A stretch of 64,000 nucleotides of DNA. It comes from Yamagishiella unicocca. Taxonomy: Eukaryota > Chlorophyta > Chlorophyceae > Chlamydomonadales > Volvocaceae. A program made the translations under genes and the position numbers. Position 1 is the first letter of the stretch. Every line of letters begins with the position of its first letter. The notes beneath the pieces are model-generated. The model saw only the letters and a list, made by a program, of their open reading frames with translations. It had not been told where the DNA came from and searched no databases. The stretch covers positions 1-64,000 of the forward strand of contig BDSL01000133.1 of NCBI GenBank assembly GCA_003116995.1, written 5' to 3'. Shown in pieces: positions 1 through 11,940 of the stretch.

Positions 1-43
1 GCTTGCACGTGACTCGTACTCTTCGGACGAGCTGCTCGCTGCC

Positions 44-592
44 TTGCTCGTTCGCTTTGCCCCTCAGATCCAGTCGCGTGCCACTTCTGCGCGTAACAAA
101 CTGGCGTCTGGCGCGTATGTCATGCGCAAATCTGAGACTGTTTGCGCGTACCAGAGTCGCTTTGATGCGTTGCTGACCTCCATTCCCGACTGCACCGAGA
201 ATGACCGCATCTTCTGGTTCCATCGTGGTTTATCCGAGTCCCTGAGCAAGCGCTGTGCAACTGACCACTTGGGCCGTAACTTCCTGTCGTACAATGCCCT
301 CGTTGTGCACGCCCTTGGCAAGGAAACTAAGGATTACACCCAGAAGCACTCATCCTCTGCTGCTGTGCGTTTCAACTTCCTTCGCGCGCAGGGCACTCCG
401 TCTGAGGACGATTCCGACGAGGCGCCTGAGCCTCCGACGAAGCGTTCGCGCCCGCGGTCTGAGGCACCTGTCGCCGCCGTTGCGGCGTCGGAGCGGCCCG
501 CTGCCAAGAAGCTGCCCACTAACCCCACGGCCATGACCAAGTTTGGCTGCACCTATGCTGTGATGCAAGCCCGCAAGGATGCGCGCCAGTAG
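44..592 (+). pseudogene. Gag fragment of the Gypsy element
   Basis: This open frame of 182 codons encodes the C-terminal part of a retrotransposon Gag: a helical capsid-like region with residues such as WFHRGL, then a basic, proline- and alanine-rich tail. Directly after its TAG stop the same frame reads CLVCGKDGH, the first half of a CCHC zinc knuckle (nucleic-acid binding), so the stop truncates Gag just before its RNA-binding motif. The final Cys is displaced, implying a further small indel. The 5' end is cut by the window edge and the ATG at 44 is probably internal. Confidence 0.75.
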
Positions 593-800
593 TGCCTAGT
601 GTGCGGAAAGGATGGTCACCAGGTCTCAGGTAGGGTGCCCGGACTGGCCACCGAAGGCAAAGGCTGCCCAGCGCCATGGTGGTGGCAAGAAGCTGAAACG
701 GGCTTAGGAATTTCCTCAGGCTGGTCTTGAAGGGACGCCTCCTGGGTTTTCATCTGTAGAGGCATCTTCGGTTCTGCATACCTGTCGTGCAACCCGTGCC

Positions 801-1619
801 TTGCTGCCTACTGTGCTAGAGAACGTTGCGTCGGTGATCGGACGTCGGTTGTCTTTTGATGCTCAGGCAGTCTGTGCCGGCTTCGGACAATTGTGTAACC
901 TGTACACGCCGCGCGGTCGACCCCTCTCCTCCGTTCCTCTGGCTGGGCACACTGTTCTGTTCGTCCCTTCCACACTGCGAGAGCTTCAGTCTGGTCTGGC
1001 TCATTATCGCTCATGCAAACGTAGTCGCCCTGATACTGCTGCTTGCATTCTGTTACCTGCTTTCATGCATCGCAAGGCGTCGCATCTGCTGTCCGGTATG
1101 AGTCAGGTACATAAGTATGGGCCAGGTACGCCTCTGTTCAACGGCGTTGCGCTGACTGGTGCCCCTACTCCCCTGCCTGGTCTGTCCTACTCGGTTACTG
1201 TCTGGTACGATGCACCCGCCACTGTTGCCGTCAACACTCTGCCTTTTCTGTCCCACCTGTTGCTTCCGTTAGCTGCAGCTGTCGCAGGCGATAACCTTCC
1301 TTTGGTTACAGTTATGGCTGCCAACGTCCCTATCCCTACGCTGGTGGATTCGGGGGCGAGCCATGATTTCGTTTCCGAGGCTATCGTACAGCAACTTGGT
1401 TTGACGCCCCGTTCCAGTGATTGGTCCCATGTTACTCTGGCCGACGGAGGTAAGCAGGCACTTCTTGGGCAGGTCACCTTGCGCGTTTCTGTTGGCCCGC
1501 TTCGGTTGACTCTGCAGCCCTATGTCTTGCCTGCTCTGACCGATGTTGCGTCTCTGATTCTGGGTTCTGGGACTCTGGAACGGCATGCGGCTTGTCTTCC
1601 GTGCCCCACCTGCTGTTAA
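801..1619 (+). pseudogene. Aspartic protease region of the Gypsy element
   Basis: The frame contains the retropepsin active-site motif DSGASHDF (Asp codon at 1347-1349) after a hydrophobic strand, followed by a flap-like region, as in Gypsy proteases. In active elements the protease lies within a continuous gag-pol frame. Here the reading frame ends at 1619 inside the protease-RT linker, and the polymerase continues in another frame from about 1585. About 180 residues upstream of the motif resemble the gag-protease spacer. Translation of an active protease is not expected. Confidence 0.75.
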
Positions 1620-4600
1620 TTTTGCTGTTGCCGCACTCTGTCAGAAGAGCGTGCCTGTTGCTGTCGGTCGCAAAGCTGCTGCTCGCTTGCTACGTAAAGG
1701 TGCCCATGCGGTGTTGGTTCGGCCTAAGCTACATCTGAATGCTGCTGTTCCTCCATCTGACGCTAAGGATCCCGACGTTGAAGCCCTACTGGAAGCCAAT
1801 GCAGATCTTTTCCGTGAGATTCCTGGCTTGCCTCCAGTAGTGCGACCCGTCGATCACACTATTCCGTTGATGCCTGGCGCGCAACCTGTGTCGCGGCCCA
1901 TGTATCGTCTTAGCCCTTCGGAGCTCGATGAGGTAAAACGTCAAGTAACTGACTTGCTGAACAAGGGTATGATTCGCCCTAGTACCTCCCCGTATTCTGC
2001 TCCTATCCTGTTCGTGGGCAAGAAGGATGGTGGTTTGCGCATGTGCATCGATTACCGGGGTCTTAACGCGGTTACTGTGAAAAACCGTTACCCTCTGCCG
2101 CGCATCGACGACCTGTTGGATAAACTGCGGGGTGCTGCGTATTTCAGTTCGATTGACTTGCAGCAAGGGTACAATCAGATACGGATCGCTGAGTCTGACA
2201 TTCCGCGGTCTGCTTTCAATACGCCCTTCGGTCATTTCGAGTACACTGTCCTGAGCTTTGGCTTAGTTAACGCCCCTGCTACCTTCCAAGCTGTCATGAA
2301 TCGTATCTTCAGGCCGTACCTCGACAAGTTCGTGGTTTGCTACCTGGACGATATCTTGATTTATTCGAAAACACGAGATGAACATCTGGAACATCTTCGG
2401 CTGGTTTTTGATACTCTGCGTCGTGAGCAACTGTACGCGAAACAATCTAAGTGCCACTGGGCTCAGCCGCAAGTCGAATACCTGGGTCATGTCGTATCTG
2501 CTGACGGCATTCGCATGGATCCGCGGAAAACTGCCGCCGTCCGTACCTGGCCTGTACCGACTACTCTGGTGGAACTCCGTAAGTTCCTGGGGCTGACTAA
2601 CTACTTTCGTAAGTTTATCTCGCGGTACTCTATTGTTGCTGCGCCTCTGACCAATCTGACGCGTAAGGGAGCGTTTCTGTCGCCTGCTGCTTGGACTGCT
2701 GAGTGCCAACAGGCTTTTGACGCACTGAAGCATGCTGTATGTGAGGACATTATCTTAATGTTTCCTGATTACTCACAACCCTTCCGTGTTGAAGTCGTAT
2801 CTGACGCTTCGTTGCATGGTTCGGGTGCTGTCCTGCTGCAAAACGGCCGACCTGTGGCGTTTACCAGTAAGAAATTCTCATCTGCTGAGGGTCGTTATAC
2901 TACTGGGGAGCAGGAGTTGCTGGCTGTACTGCATGCCCTGAAAGAATGGCGCTGCTACCTTGAAGGTAGACCATTCACCGTGAAAACTGATCACAAACCC
3001 CTTACGTTCCTGCAAGGTGTGCCGTCCTTGAACCGCCGTCAGGCACGCTGGCTTGAATATATGGCGCGTTTCAACTACAACTGGGAGTACGTATCTGGTT
3101 CTTTGAACATTGCAGACGCTCTCAGCCGGCATCCTAATCTGTATGCAGCCGTCCTGTCTGTTGTGACCCGTAGACAAACTGCCAAGGCGCCGACTGAGGT
3201 TCCTCCCACTGAGTTTGCTGCTCGTCTCAAGAATGCTTCTGTCACTGATCCGTACTTCACAGTGAAACGGAATACCGCTAACCTGACCTGTTCCCACGGC
3301 ATCTGGCTCCGTGTTCTGTCTGACCGTCGCCAAATAGTGGTCCCCAATGATGATACCCTCAGACAGGACATCTTGGCGAAGTACCATGACGGTCCCCTAG
3401 CGGGGCATCCCGGCTGTACTCGACTGATCGAGCTGGTTTCTCGTACCTTCTGGTGGCCGCGAATGGCCAAGGATGCGGAAAACTACGTTTTATCGTGCCC
3501 TTCCTGTCAGCGTAATAAACCTCAGTCCGGTAAGACTCCGGGGTTACTGCAGCCGTTGCCTGTACCGGCTAACCCCTGGGACAGCGTCTCTATGGACTAT
3601 GTGGTTGCGCTTCCCAAAACTGAGGGGGGATACGACGCGGTTCTCGTTTTGGTTGATCGGCTGACCAAAATGGTGCATCTGGCGCCCACCGTGACGACCT
3701 GTACTGCTGAACACACCGCCCGCCTGTTTTTCGATAACGTTGTGCGTCTGCATGGTGTGCCCCGTAACGTGGTATCTGACCGCGATGCGAAATTCACGAG
3801 TAAGTTTTGGGGCTCGCTGAGTGAGCTTTTGGGCATGAAGGTCAACATGTCGACCGCCTACCACCCTCAGTCGGATGGCCAAACTGAACGTATGAATCGC
3901 ACTCTGGGGGATATGTTGCGTAACTTTGCTGGTCGTAATCCACTGAACTGGGACACGTACTTAACTGCCGCTGAGTTCGCCATGAACAACGCAGTGAATC
4001 GTTCTACTGGGCAGAGTCCGTTCTTCCTGAACTATGGCTTCCATCCTGCGCTACCTGTCTGGCGGGAATTGGATGTTAACGTTCCTGCTGCGAAGAGCTT
4101 TGCTAAGAACTTTGTGTCTCGGCTAACTGATGCTAAAGCGTGCCTGGAATCCGCGCAACAGCGTGCTGCAGATTACTACAACCGCAACAAGAAGGACGTT
4201 ACTTTCACTCCGGGTCAGTTGGTTATGCTGAGCACCAAGAACCTCCGCGCGCTGGCGGTTGGTTCGCGGAAACTGTTACCCCGGTGGGTCGGTCCCTTTC
4301 CTGTCATACGCATGGTCGGTTCTGTTGCTGTTCAACTGCGTCTGCCATCTGATATGCGTATTCATTCGACTTTTCATGTGTCCCTGATTCGTCCTTACCG
4401 GTCGAAGGATTCTGACATGGAAGTTGATGCTGCTGACACTGTCCCTACTGATCCGGGTCCTGTCGACTGGCTGCCGAACAAACAACCTCTCTGGACGGTT
4501 GAACGCGTTCTGGACTATCGTTGTCGCCGCGTACGGTCTGGTCGCTAATTCCGTAATATGCACGAGTGGTTTGTCAAATGGGCAGGCTTTTCGTCTGAGC

Positions 4601-4713
4601 ATAATAGCTGGGAACCTGCGCATCATTTCACTTCGGATCTGAAACCGGAGTTGGAGTCTGTTAAATTGGCCTCTAAGCGTGCAGCGGGGACGCTGCCGCC
4701 GGAGGGGGGATAG
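1585..4713 (+). pseudogene. Pol: reverse transcriptase, RNase H, integrase, chromodomain (interrupted)
   Basis: The 987-codon frame (1585-4548) holds an RT with the fingers motif around 2010 (LFVGKKDGG), FGLVNAP near 2260 and the catalytic YLDD at 2341-2352. RNase H follows (DASLHGSG near 2803, [14 protein letters not shown] near 2980). Integrase shows an HHCC zinc motif near 3390-3525 (CPSCQRNK) and a DDE core (MDYV near 3592, VSDRDAKF near 3772, [11 protein letters not shown] near 3860). After a TAA at 4546-4548 the same frame continues with a chromodomain (EWFVKWAGF, then NSWEP) to the stop at 4711-4713. Chromodomains direct chromovirus integration to chromatin. With one stop removed the ORF would be continuous, so this is a young or single-lesion break in pol, unlike the several breaks in gag-protease. 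Confidence 0.93.
4701..4713 (+). other. Polypurine tract of the Gypsy element
   Basis: An almost pure purine run, GGAGGGGGGATAG, lies one base upstream of the 3' LTR. This is the expected site for priming plus-strand DNA synthesis in LTR retrotransposons. It overlaps the last codons of pol. Confidence 0.8.
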
Positions 4714-4714
4714 T

Positions 4715-5038
4715 TGTTGTATCACGTTCTGGACTTAACGTGATGGCGACAATGATCTGTTTCCCGCCAATTCTGCCTGTTCGACGTACACTACTGACGT
4801 ACGTCTCTGAAGGCTGTAACTCTGCCGTTACAGACTGGAACTGTGAATCTGTCACAGTTGGGAATCTGTCCTGGGCTGACTGTTTCTGCATCGTTTGGAG
4901 AACTGGGTCTAACGGTCTGTCGTTACCCACTGAGCCGGCTGTCGTACTGCTACAGCACTGTCAGTGTTCTTAAACACTTGCTGTTTCTCTAAACGGTAGT
5001 TCTGACTGCCCCCAGCAGTTGGACTTTAGCCTACAACA
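4715..5038 (+). repeat. 3' LTR, 324 bp
   Basis: The LTR begins TGTTGTA right after the polypurine tract and ends TACAACA, giving 7-bp perfect inverted termini and the canonical TG...CA ends. A second LTR is not in the window. Internal promoter or polyadenylation sites could not be assigned with confidence. The base after the LTR starts the TGGG minisatellite. Confidence 0.88.
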
Positions 5039-5543
5039 GGTGGATGGGTGGGTGGGTGGGTAGGTGGATGGGTGGGTGGGTGGGTGGGTGGGAGGGTAGG
5101 TGGATGGGTGGGTGGGTGGGTGGGATGATGGATGGGTGGGTGGATGGTGGATGGGTGGGTGGTTGGGTGGGTGTGCGGATGGGATGATGGTGGATGGGTG
5201 GGTGGATGGTGGATGGGTGGGTGGGTGGGATGATGGTGGATGGGTGGGTGGGTGGATGGGTGGGTGGGTTGGAGGATGGGTGTATGGGTGGGTGGATGGA
5301 TGGGTGGGTGGGTGGGTGGGTGGATGGGTGGGTGGGTGGGTGGGAGGGTGGGAGGGTGGGTGGGTGGATGGGTGGGTGGGTTGGAGGATGGGTGGATGGG
5401 TGGGTGGGTGGGTTGGAGGATGGGTGGGTGGGTGGGTGGATGGGTGGGTGGGTGGGTGGGAGGGTAGGTGGATGGGTGGTTGGGTGGGTGCATGGGTGGT
5501 TGGGTGGGTGGTTGGGTGGGTGCATGGGTGGGTGGGTGGGTAG
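5039..5543. repeat. TGGG/TGGA minisatellite, about 500 bp
   Basis: Arrays of TGGG and TGGA units, grouped into 12- to 30-bp higher-order blocks with occasional GGTTGGAGG variants, fill this stretch with no other sequence. All frames are open on both strands because of the composition: the minus strand reads as His-Pro-Pro-Thr repeats and the plus strand as Gly-Trp-Val repeats. I do not regard those frames as genes. The plus strand is a strong candidate for G-quadruplex formation. Confidence 0.95.
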
Positions 5544-6480
5544 CATCTGCATCAATGAAGGTAGTGATGATGGTGGTGTCAGAGGTGTCTGATGCGGCGG
5601 TAGGTGGCGGTGGTGGTGGTGGAGGGAGAGTGGTGGCGGGGACAGTAGAGGCGGCAGAGGTGGAGGCGGGGTCGTGGAAGAGTTAAGGAGGTGGCAGCAG
5701 TGGCAGCTGTAACTTAGGGGGTTGAGAAGGCCTCGGGAGAGGAGGTGAGGAGGGGGAGGGGACATACGCGAAGTAGGTGTAGGTGTAGGCATACATGAAG
5801 TTGGTGCTGGTGTTAGAATCGGCGTCAGTGTAGACAATGGAGGTGATGGTGGCAACAGTGGAAGGGGAAGCTGTGTCGGTGCTGGTGGGGGAGATACTGG
5901 TGGCTGATGAATGGAGACATGGTGGCAGTGGCTGGGAGGTGGAGGCTGGGAGGTGATGGCAGTAGCAGTGACAGACGGTGGAGGGGTTGTAGGTGTAAGC
6001 ATAAATGGCAGCGTCGATAGGGGCGTAGGCAATGGAGGTGATGAAGGAGGTGATGAAGGCGGTGGGGTCCGACGTGTTGGAGGTGGCGGGCTGGGAGGAG
6101 GTAGCAGCAGGGAAGGAAATGGCGGAGATGGGTGAAAGGTGGCGGCGGCGGGGGAGGAGGCGGCCACAGTGGTGATGGGCGACACGGCGGGGAGGTGGCG
6201 GCAGCATGACTGGGAGGTGGCGGCAGAGGCGGCGATGGGAGGTGGCGATGGGAGGTGGTGAGGTCGGAGGAGGCGGAAGCTGGGAGGCCCACTCCCAAGA
6301 AGGAGGCAGAGCGCAGAAGTCGACCAGCTCCAGCTTGACAATATTGAAGCCCGGGTAAGTACTCTGTCGTCCAGCCATTGAAGCCCGGGAAAGTAATCTG
6401 TCGTCCAGCTTCCATGAACATGAGGAATCCTGGTGCTCCCGAGTAGAATCAGCCAGGGCCCCGGCTTGCGCCTTCATCAG
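5544..6480. other. Low-complexity purine/GT-rich DNA, no gene supported
   Basis: GGTGG, GGAGG and GGCGG motifs dominate. Minus-strand frames of 198-436 codons are open only because of this bias (runs of Pro, Ser, His, Thr) and lack any domain, so I do not call a gene. Similar decayed GGTGG repeats continue from the minisatellite, suggesting this is its older flank. Confidence 0.6.
6343..6409 (+). repeat. Tandem duplication, 2 x about 34 bp
   Basis: The block starting ATTGAAGCCCGGG and ending CTGTCGTCCAGC occurs at 6343-6376 and again at 6377-6409 with two substitutions. Confidence 0.85.
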
Positions 6481-7690
6481 ACCCCGCTCTTAGAAATCAG
6501 CGTCGGGAGGTGGAAACGCAAGAGGTGCTCGTTGTGTTAACATGGCAGCGTGTAAGGCCGTGAAGCCAGGTCGTTCCTGCACATCATTGTTTCCACACAA
6601 AGACCGCAGCTAAGGAGCGAAGCAAAACGCAACTCAGCAATGCGATATAGTATGTCATAGTTCCTTACTTACAAAGAACGTATTGTGGGGGTTCAGGGCA
6701 GCTCCTTGCAGAAATGATCCAGCAAGCTCGCCACGAAACAAAGCTTCATACGCGATTATTTCCAGATGCGCAACAAGCCATAATCACAAAGAGCTTGAAG
6801 TTCGCTATTGAATTGAAGGCCGGAAGGGTAGGGCAGGGACATGTCGCGCGAGCGAAGGCTACGGGATGTTGTGTCCAATATGTATCTCGCCTATGAACAA
6901 CTGATTCAGGAAGTAATACGTCTGTAAGCTGAAATGAGACTGTGAGCTTGCGGGATTTATAAATTTTTTGTGAGCCAGTAGTGGCCAGTAGCTTCCACTA
7001 GAGGTAAAGGGCCATGACAGCTGTCCATAGGATTTAGCAAACAGCCGTCGTTAGGAGTAAACGTGTAGAATCGTACTGGTTTTTACTGTTATGGCATGCT
7101 CCTGAACCTTAATTGTCACATATTTCCCTGCTTCAGCACTGGATCGTACGGCACTACTGGATCCTCCACAAATTTATTTTATCTTGATATACAGTGGATG
7201 CCGACGTCTTAATGTTGAGCGTTGAGACCCTTTGGCATGTATCTAGTTATTTACGTCTAGATACAAGCTCTGAAGGCTCATAAAACGACTTGCAACGTCG
7301 ATACCTCCGTGCCGTTGTAATGAAGCATTAGAATAGTCCGCAGTGTGGCTAATAAGCGCTAAAACAAAGACCAACACTTGTGGCTGGACATGTTTACGAA
7401 CTTACTTCTGCGACACGGTTCGATGCTTATGGGACCACACACCGCTCGCAACCAAACGTACACGCAATGAGATAGACACCTCTGTTACATCCATACCTGG
7501 CTGCGAGGGCGATAGTCCACGAAACCGCTCAGATTGGGCGCGACCATGTCCATCCTCCTACCTCGCAGCTACGTTAAGGATTGTTTACATATACCGCACG
7601 TCGGCTACCCTTGCTCGCGAAATCAGAACTCACGTTGCGTCGTGCATCAAGGGACCCAGGTCGACTCTTACTTAGAAACGTAAAATACCC
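6481..7690. other. Intergenic region, nothing recognised
   Basis: This stretch is AT-richer than the rest of the window. Open frames are under 110 codons and show no domain or splice support. No repeat family from elsewhere in the window was seen here. Confidence 0.5.
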
Positions 7691-8160
7691 AGAATATCCC
7701 CCTCCTGTGAGGGGCCGTGAGGACGCGAGGAAGGGGGCTCGCGGAAGACCCGTGGATGCCCGAAAAAATGGTTTAAAACAGACGTTTTGAGATGCATGCT
7801 GGAGAACTGGGTTGGGGATACGAAAGCCGAAGGTCGCAATATGACCTTTGGCGGCTAAGCTAAAGCGGCTATGGCGAGACGACAGGAAGCGAGGACCCCA
7901 CGTGACGCACGAAAACGTTTCGCCGAACCGGTTTTGGGCGCTAGCAGGAGAACTGGGGGAGGTGGTGGGGGGGGGGAGGGGGAGGCAGTGCGCGGTCCGG
8001 GCTGGTCGGATCCCCACAGCACTGCCACAGTGTGGATGGCGCCGCCACAGTGCGACGCCGGCGAGGAAGGGGGCGGGGCACGGACCGGCGGGGGAGGGGC
8101 GGGAGGGGGACGACCGGACGCATCCGAACGTGCGTGGCGGGGTTAAAGGAAGTTCCGTGT
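7690..8160 (+). repeat. Dispersed intron-repeat family, copy R1
   Basis: Contains the family's recognisable blocks: ACCCGTGGATGCCC near 7750, a TGGAGAACTGGGTTGGG block near 7800, the CGTTTCGCCGAACCGG block near 7917, and the GGTCGGATCCCCACAGC and CCACAGTGCGACGCC block near 8005-8062. The same blocks recur, in either orientation, near 10040, 12840-13680, 33440-34600, 45600-46330 and 49050-49600. Confidence 0.7.
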
Positions 8161-8210
8161 ATGAAAGGATCTTCCTTTTACCCCGCCCCCGTCACGTCGC
8201 CCCACTCATG

Positions 8211-8270
8211 GGGCCGCCATCCACCGCACAGGGCCGCCATCCACCGCACGGGGCCGCCATCCACCGCCAC
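8211..8270 (+). repeat. 20-bp tandem repeat, 3 copies
   Basis: Three units of GGGCCGCCATCCACCGCACA or a close variant lie at 8211, 8231 and 8251. They begin about 15 bp outside the inverted-duplication breakpoint at 8285, so they mark its edge. Confidence 0.9.
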
Positions 8271-8719
8271 CATCGCCCCTGCGCCCGCCCCACTCCGGCG
8301 CCCCCTGCCCCTCACCTGTGCGGCTGTCCCCAGCTGGCGCCCCCCGCAGCTGGCCGCCACCACGGTGCTCATGGCGGCGCAGCTTGCGGCCACCTCGCCG
8401 TACACCTGGCGGTACGGCGCCGCCACGTTGAGGCCCAGCAGGGCAACCAGGCTGGCGTCGCCCAGCATGTGGCCCTTTGGGGGGAGGGGGGCCGTGGGGG
8501 AGGAGAGGAGACCCGTGGGTCGGCAATGAATAGGAAAACCGACTAGGAAGCGTTTGGTACACATGCTTGGAGTTTCGTAATGGAGAACTTAGTTGGGGGG
8601 GGAGAGTGAAGGGGAGGGTTGCGCTGGGGAGGATGCCGGCTCACGGCCCCCTACATGGACCCAGCCCGCAGCTGCAGGGCAGCTGCAAGGCATGTGGTTA
8701 CGTGCGAGCCGTCTCAATT

Positions 8720-10110
8720 TGCCCTAGTACGCTAGCCGCCCGCCCAGCTCGCGGGCCCCCTCCCTTTCCCGGGTCCCCGCCACGTGGGCGACGTCGACCT
8801 CCTGGCCGCCTTCCACCGCCACCTGTGACCCCCCCACCATCGCCCCTGCGCCCCCGCCCCCTCCTCCCCTCCGGCACACCCGCCCGCGCCCTGGCTCCGC
8901 CGGCTCCGCTCTACCTGACCGCCGCTGATCCCCCCCGCGGCGGGGCCCACACCTCGTCGAGCAAGCCAGCAGCCCCGGCCCCCCCGACAGCCCCGGCGCC
9001 CAGCAGCCGCCGCAGCCGCAGCTGCCCGCCCCGGCGCCGCAGCCGCCCCGGCGCCTCGCCGCCGCCCCAGACCACCCCCCGCCCCCTAGCCTGTAAACCC
9101 CCCCGGACTCCCCGCGCGGCCCGCATCCGCCTCCCTCCGCACCTGATCCTGCACCGGCCCCCTCTCCCCCTCCACGGCCGCCTCCCTCACCCCCAGCCGC
9201 GCCTGAAACACCCACAGCAAAACTATAACAACTGCCTCTCTCGCTCTCCCTCTCCTTCCCCACCGGCCACCCGGTCACCCGCCATTCGCACACAGTCTCC
9301 TCCCATGGTCCCATCTTACCCTCCCCCCCCCGAATAGGCAGCCCCCTGTCCCGCGCCCCTCGCCGCCGGCGTCGCACTGTGGCGGCACCGTGCTCGCTGT
9401 GGCAGTGCTGTGGGGATCCGTCCAGCCCGGACCGCGCACTGCCATCCCCGTCTCCAGTCTGCTCGCCTGCTGTTTTCTCCCCTCCCCGCCCCGCTCCATC
9501 TTTCCTAACCGCCGTACTCCATCGTACAGGACCGCGTCGTACCCCTCTCCCACCATATCCGGCATCCCTTTCGCCGCCCCTGTCTCTTTCGCTGCGCCGC
9601 TGAGGCTTCTTCGTTGTTTTGGCCCCTGCCCTCCCGCTCCGCCAATGGGTGTTGTTCCTGACGCCCGCCGGTGCCCCCTGCCCGCATGCTTCGCGCCGAC
9701 CGCCATCACCATCCGCTCTGGGTGCTGGCCAGGTGAGTTCCACCGCCGGGTCGGGCACCTTTGTTGTTCGCTCTTTGCTAGTCGTTGCGTCCTTGTCTGC
9801 GGGCATCGTGCGTCTAGGCTCTCGCGGTCTCCGGTCTCCCATGGCGGCGCGGCGCGGCTCCGGCCTCCTGCCACGGACGCCGGCGAACCCCATCTGGTAA
9901 TTCCTGGCGTCTTCGCGTTGTCCGCAATACTATGGTCGGTATTCGGGCGAGTCGGGGCCTTGCCGCGCTGTCCGCTATATATCCCATCGCTCGCCGCCTC
10001 CCCCAGTTCTCCAGTTAGCGCCCAAAGCCAACCGGTTTCGCGAAACGTGGCCTTGCGTCACGCGGGGTCGTCGCTTCCGTCAATCTACCCGCCGTGATTT
10101 CGCTTAGCCA
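8720..10110 (+). mobile_element. Reverse-transcriptase element 3' end, antisense inside a FUSC intron
   Basis: The plus strand near 8780-8828 encodes DVDLLAAFHRHL followed by a stop (8826-8828), matching the RT C-terminus seen at 16477-16513 (NVNLLVDVRRHL). About 1.2 kb of non-coding tail follows, holding the family blocks GTGGGGATCCG (9410), CGCATGCTTCGC (9682), CTGGCCAGGTGAG (9727), GGTCGGTATTCGGG (9933) and CGGTTTCGCGAAACG (10031). The element lies in the intron between copy-1 exons 6 and 7, and the same insertion occupies the equivalent intron of the intact gene. It therefore predates the inverted duplication. 5' truncation would fit target-primed insertion. Confidence 0.55.
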
Positions 10111-11905
10111 TTGAAATGGTTTTCCTCGCATCCACGGGTCTTCCTCGCAATCCCCTTCCCCCCGGCGCTGCCCCCACCTGCCCCGGCCGGTGGTCCTCCA
10201 GCAGGCACTCCAGTGCCGCTACCCGGTTGACCAGCGCCTCGCAGCAGCACAGCAGCCGCGACCAGGAGGCTGCAGACGAACCAGGCGGCGAGACGGCCGG
10301 CCGGGGGGGCGCGGGGGTTCAACCGTTCACGAGGAGCCCTGCATGATCGTAACAGTGCGGCCGGGAAGGAGCCGAACCGTCGCTGCGCCCGAGAGCACCA
10401 CCAGCCCGACTACCGGCCCACCCCGCCCACCCCTTTCCCCCTAGCCGGCTGCCTGCTCACCTAGGTCCGGGTTTTTGCTCATCATCCAGGGCGGCTCCAC
10501 TGCCGCGGACGCCGCGCACGCCTTCGCCCGGGCCAGCAGCGGCCTGATGGCGGACACCGGGGCCCACGCCACCGCACCGCCGCTCAGCCCCCCGCCACCG
10601 TGCGCAGTGGCCGGCCCGGCGCCAGGCATCCCCGCTCCAACCGCCTCCCCCTCCGCCGCCGCAGTCCCTTCCGCCGCCGCAGTCCCCGCCGCCTCCGCGC
10701 CCTTGGCTGCCGGCTGCTTCTTCTTCTGAGCCCGCGAGGACATTCCGGAGGCCTCCGTGGCGGCACGCAGCAGGTCCAAGGTGCTGGGAGATGGCCGGAT
10801 GCCGCCGGGGGGAGCCACGGGCGAAGGCGGCCGGCGGCCAGTGGCGCCGACCCGTGGGTCAGCCGTCGCCTGCGGCGCCGTCGCCTCTTGCAGCAGCCTC
10901 AGGAAGGCGTCCTCGTCCTCCATCACGTGCTCAAAGCCCACGTCACGACGGGCGGCGCGCGGGACCCCCCACAGCTGCCGCTCGTCCTCACTGGAGTGGG
11001 AGGAGGACGCATAGCCGGAGGTGTTGGGCGCGCCGGCGCAGTCCAAGCGTTCCAGGGAGGGGCACGAGTCGACGCCCGGCAGGCGGCTGCGAGCGGGCAG
11101 CGGTAGCGGACCCGGTTGCTGATACTGCTGCGAGGGAGCCGCTACTGCCGTCTTGATGTCGGCCGGAGCCGGCCGGAACCGGCTGCCAGCGTGCTGGAGG
11201 AGGTGGTGGTGGCAGGTGGGTGGGTGTCCTGGCTGGTAGGGGTTGCTGCTATGGCTGGGGTCGCTGCTGCTGTCGTACGGGGGAGTCATTTCGACATCGG
11301 CGGCAAAGCGTGTTGTCCTGCTGCCCGACGCGCAGGTGGCGAGTCGCGGCGGCCGCAGCAGTAACTGAAGGGGCGCCCCACGCGCCGAGGCATCAGCCGC
11401 ACTTCCACCCGCCGTATCGCCCAGCGGCGGCGACTCCAGCTGTTGCTGCTGCTGCTGCCGTGGCTGATGCAGCCGCTGCTGCCCACCAAGCTGTACTTCG
11501 CTTATGGGCTGGAGGTCACCGTTGTGGTCCGACGGGTGTTGCTGCCGCCGCGGGTGGACCCCCAGCTCCAGGGGCAGCGGACACCAGGTCGCGTCGTCGG
11601 CGGTGGCAGCGGGCGCCGTCATACCCGGCACCCAGCGCCCGGAGGGAGGCCGAAGGGTCTCCGGTTTGAGGGTGCGGCTGGCGATACTGCACGAGGGCCG
11701 GCAAGGTGGGGGCCGAAACGGGTGGGGTCAGGGTTAGGGTTAGGGTTGTGGTTCAGGCAGGAAGCCGTGTTCGCTGGAGCCACGGGTGGGGCACCTCTGG
11801 CGTCACTAGTTTCGTCCATCAAGCTAGGGGGGCTACGGGGGCGACTGCTGACATCCGGTGTTCGTTGAGGCGTCGTTGGCAGCTGCAGGGCACCTGAGAT
11901 ACTCA

Positions 11906-11940
11906 CCCGCCGAGAAAGGTACGGGACCTTTCTCGGCGGG
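11906..11940. other. Perfect 15-bp hairpin (copy in inverted arm)
   Basis: CCCGCCGAGAAAGGT and its exact reverse complement flank a 5-nt loop. The same hairpin occurs at 43744-43778. It lies in the intron between FUSC exons 4 and 5, near a short CCCTAA array. Confidence 0.85.

Larger units (their letters stand above)
1..5038 (+). mobile_element. Ty3/Gypsy chromovirus LTR retrotransposon, 5'-truncated by the window edge, decayed
   Basis: Gag, aspartic protease, reverse transcriptase, RNase H, integrase and chromodomain sequences follow in the Ty3/Gypsy order on one strand, then a polypurine tract and a 3' LTR. The 5' LTR and gag start lie outside the window, so target-site duplication and LTR divergence cannot be judged. 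The copy is inactive: a stop codon precedes the zinc knuckle, the gag-protease interval (593-800) is out of frame, protease and polymerase lie in different frames, and a stop separates integrase from chromodomain. Its base composition is visibly less GC-rich than the host genes, as expected of an inserted element. Seen: domains and breaks. Known: gene order and chromodomain define chromoviruses. Inferred: dead copy. Confidence 0.93.

Noticed and set aside
5031..6341. 436-codon minus-strand frame rich in His-Pro-Pro-Thr
   Set aside because: It is the translation of a TGGG/TGGA minisatellite and its low-complexity flank; every frame is open there and no domain or splice signal supports it.
10475..11156. 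Long plus-strand frames opposite FUSC copy-1 exon 5
   Set aside because: They are antisense shadows of a 1.2-kb coding exon; the mirror frames appear at 44528-45084 in the other arm.
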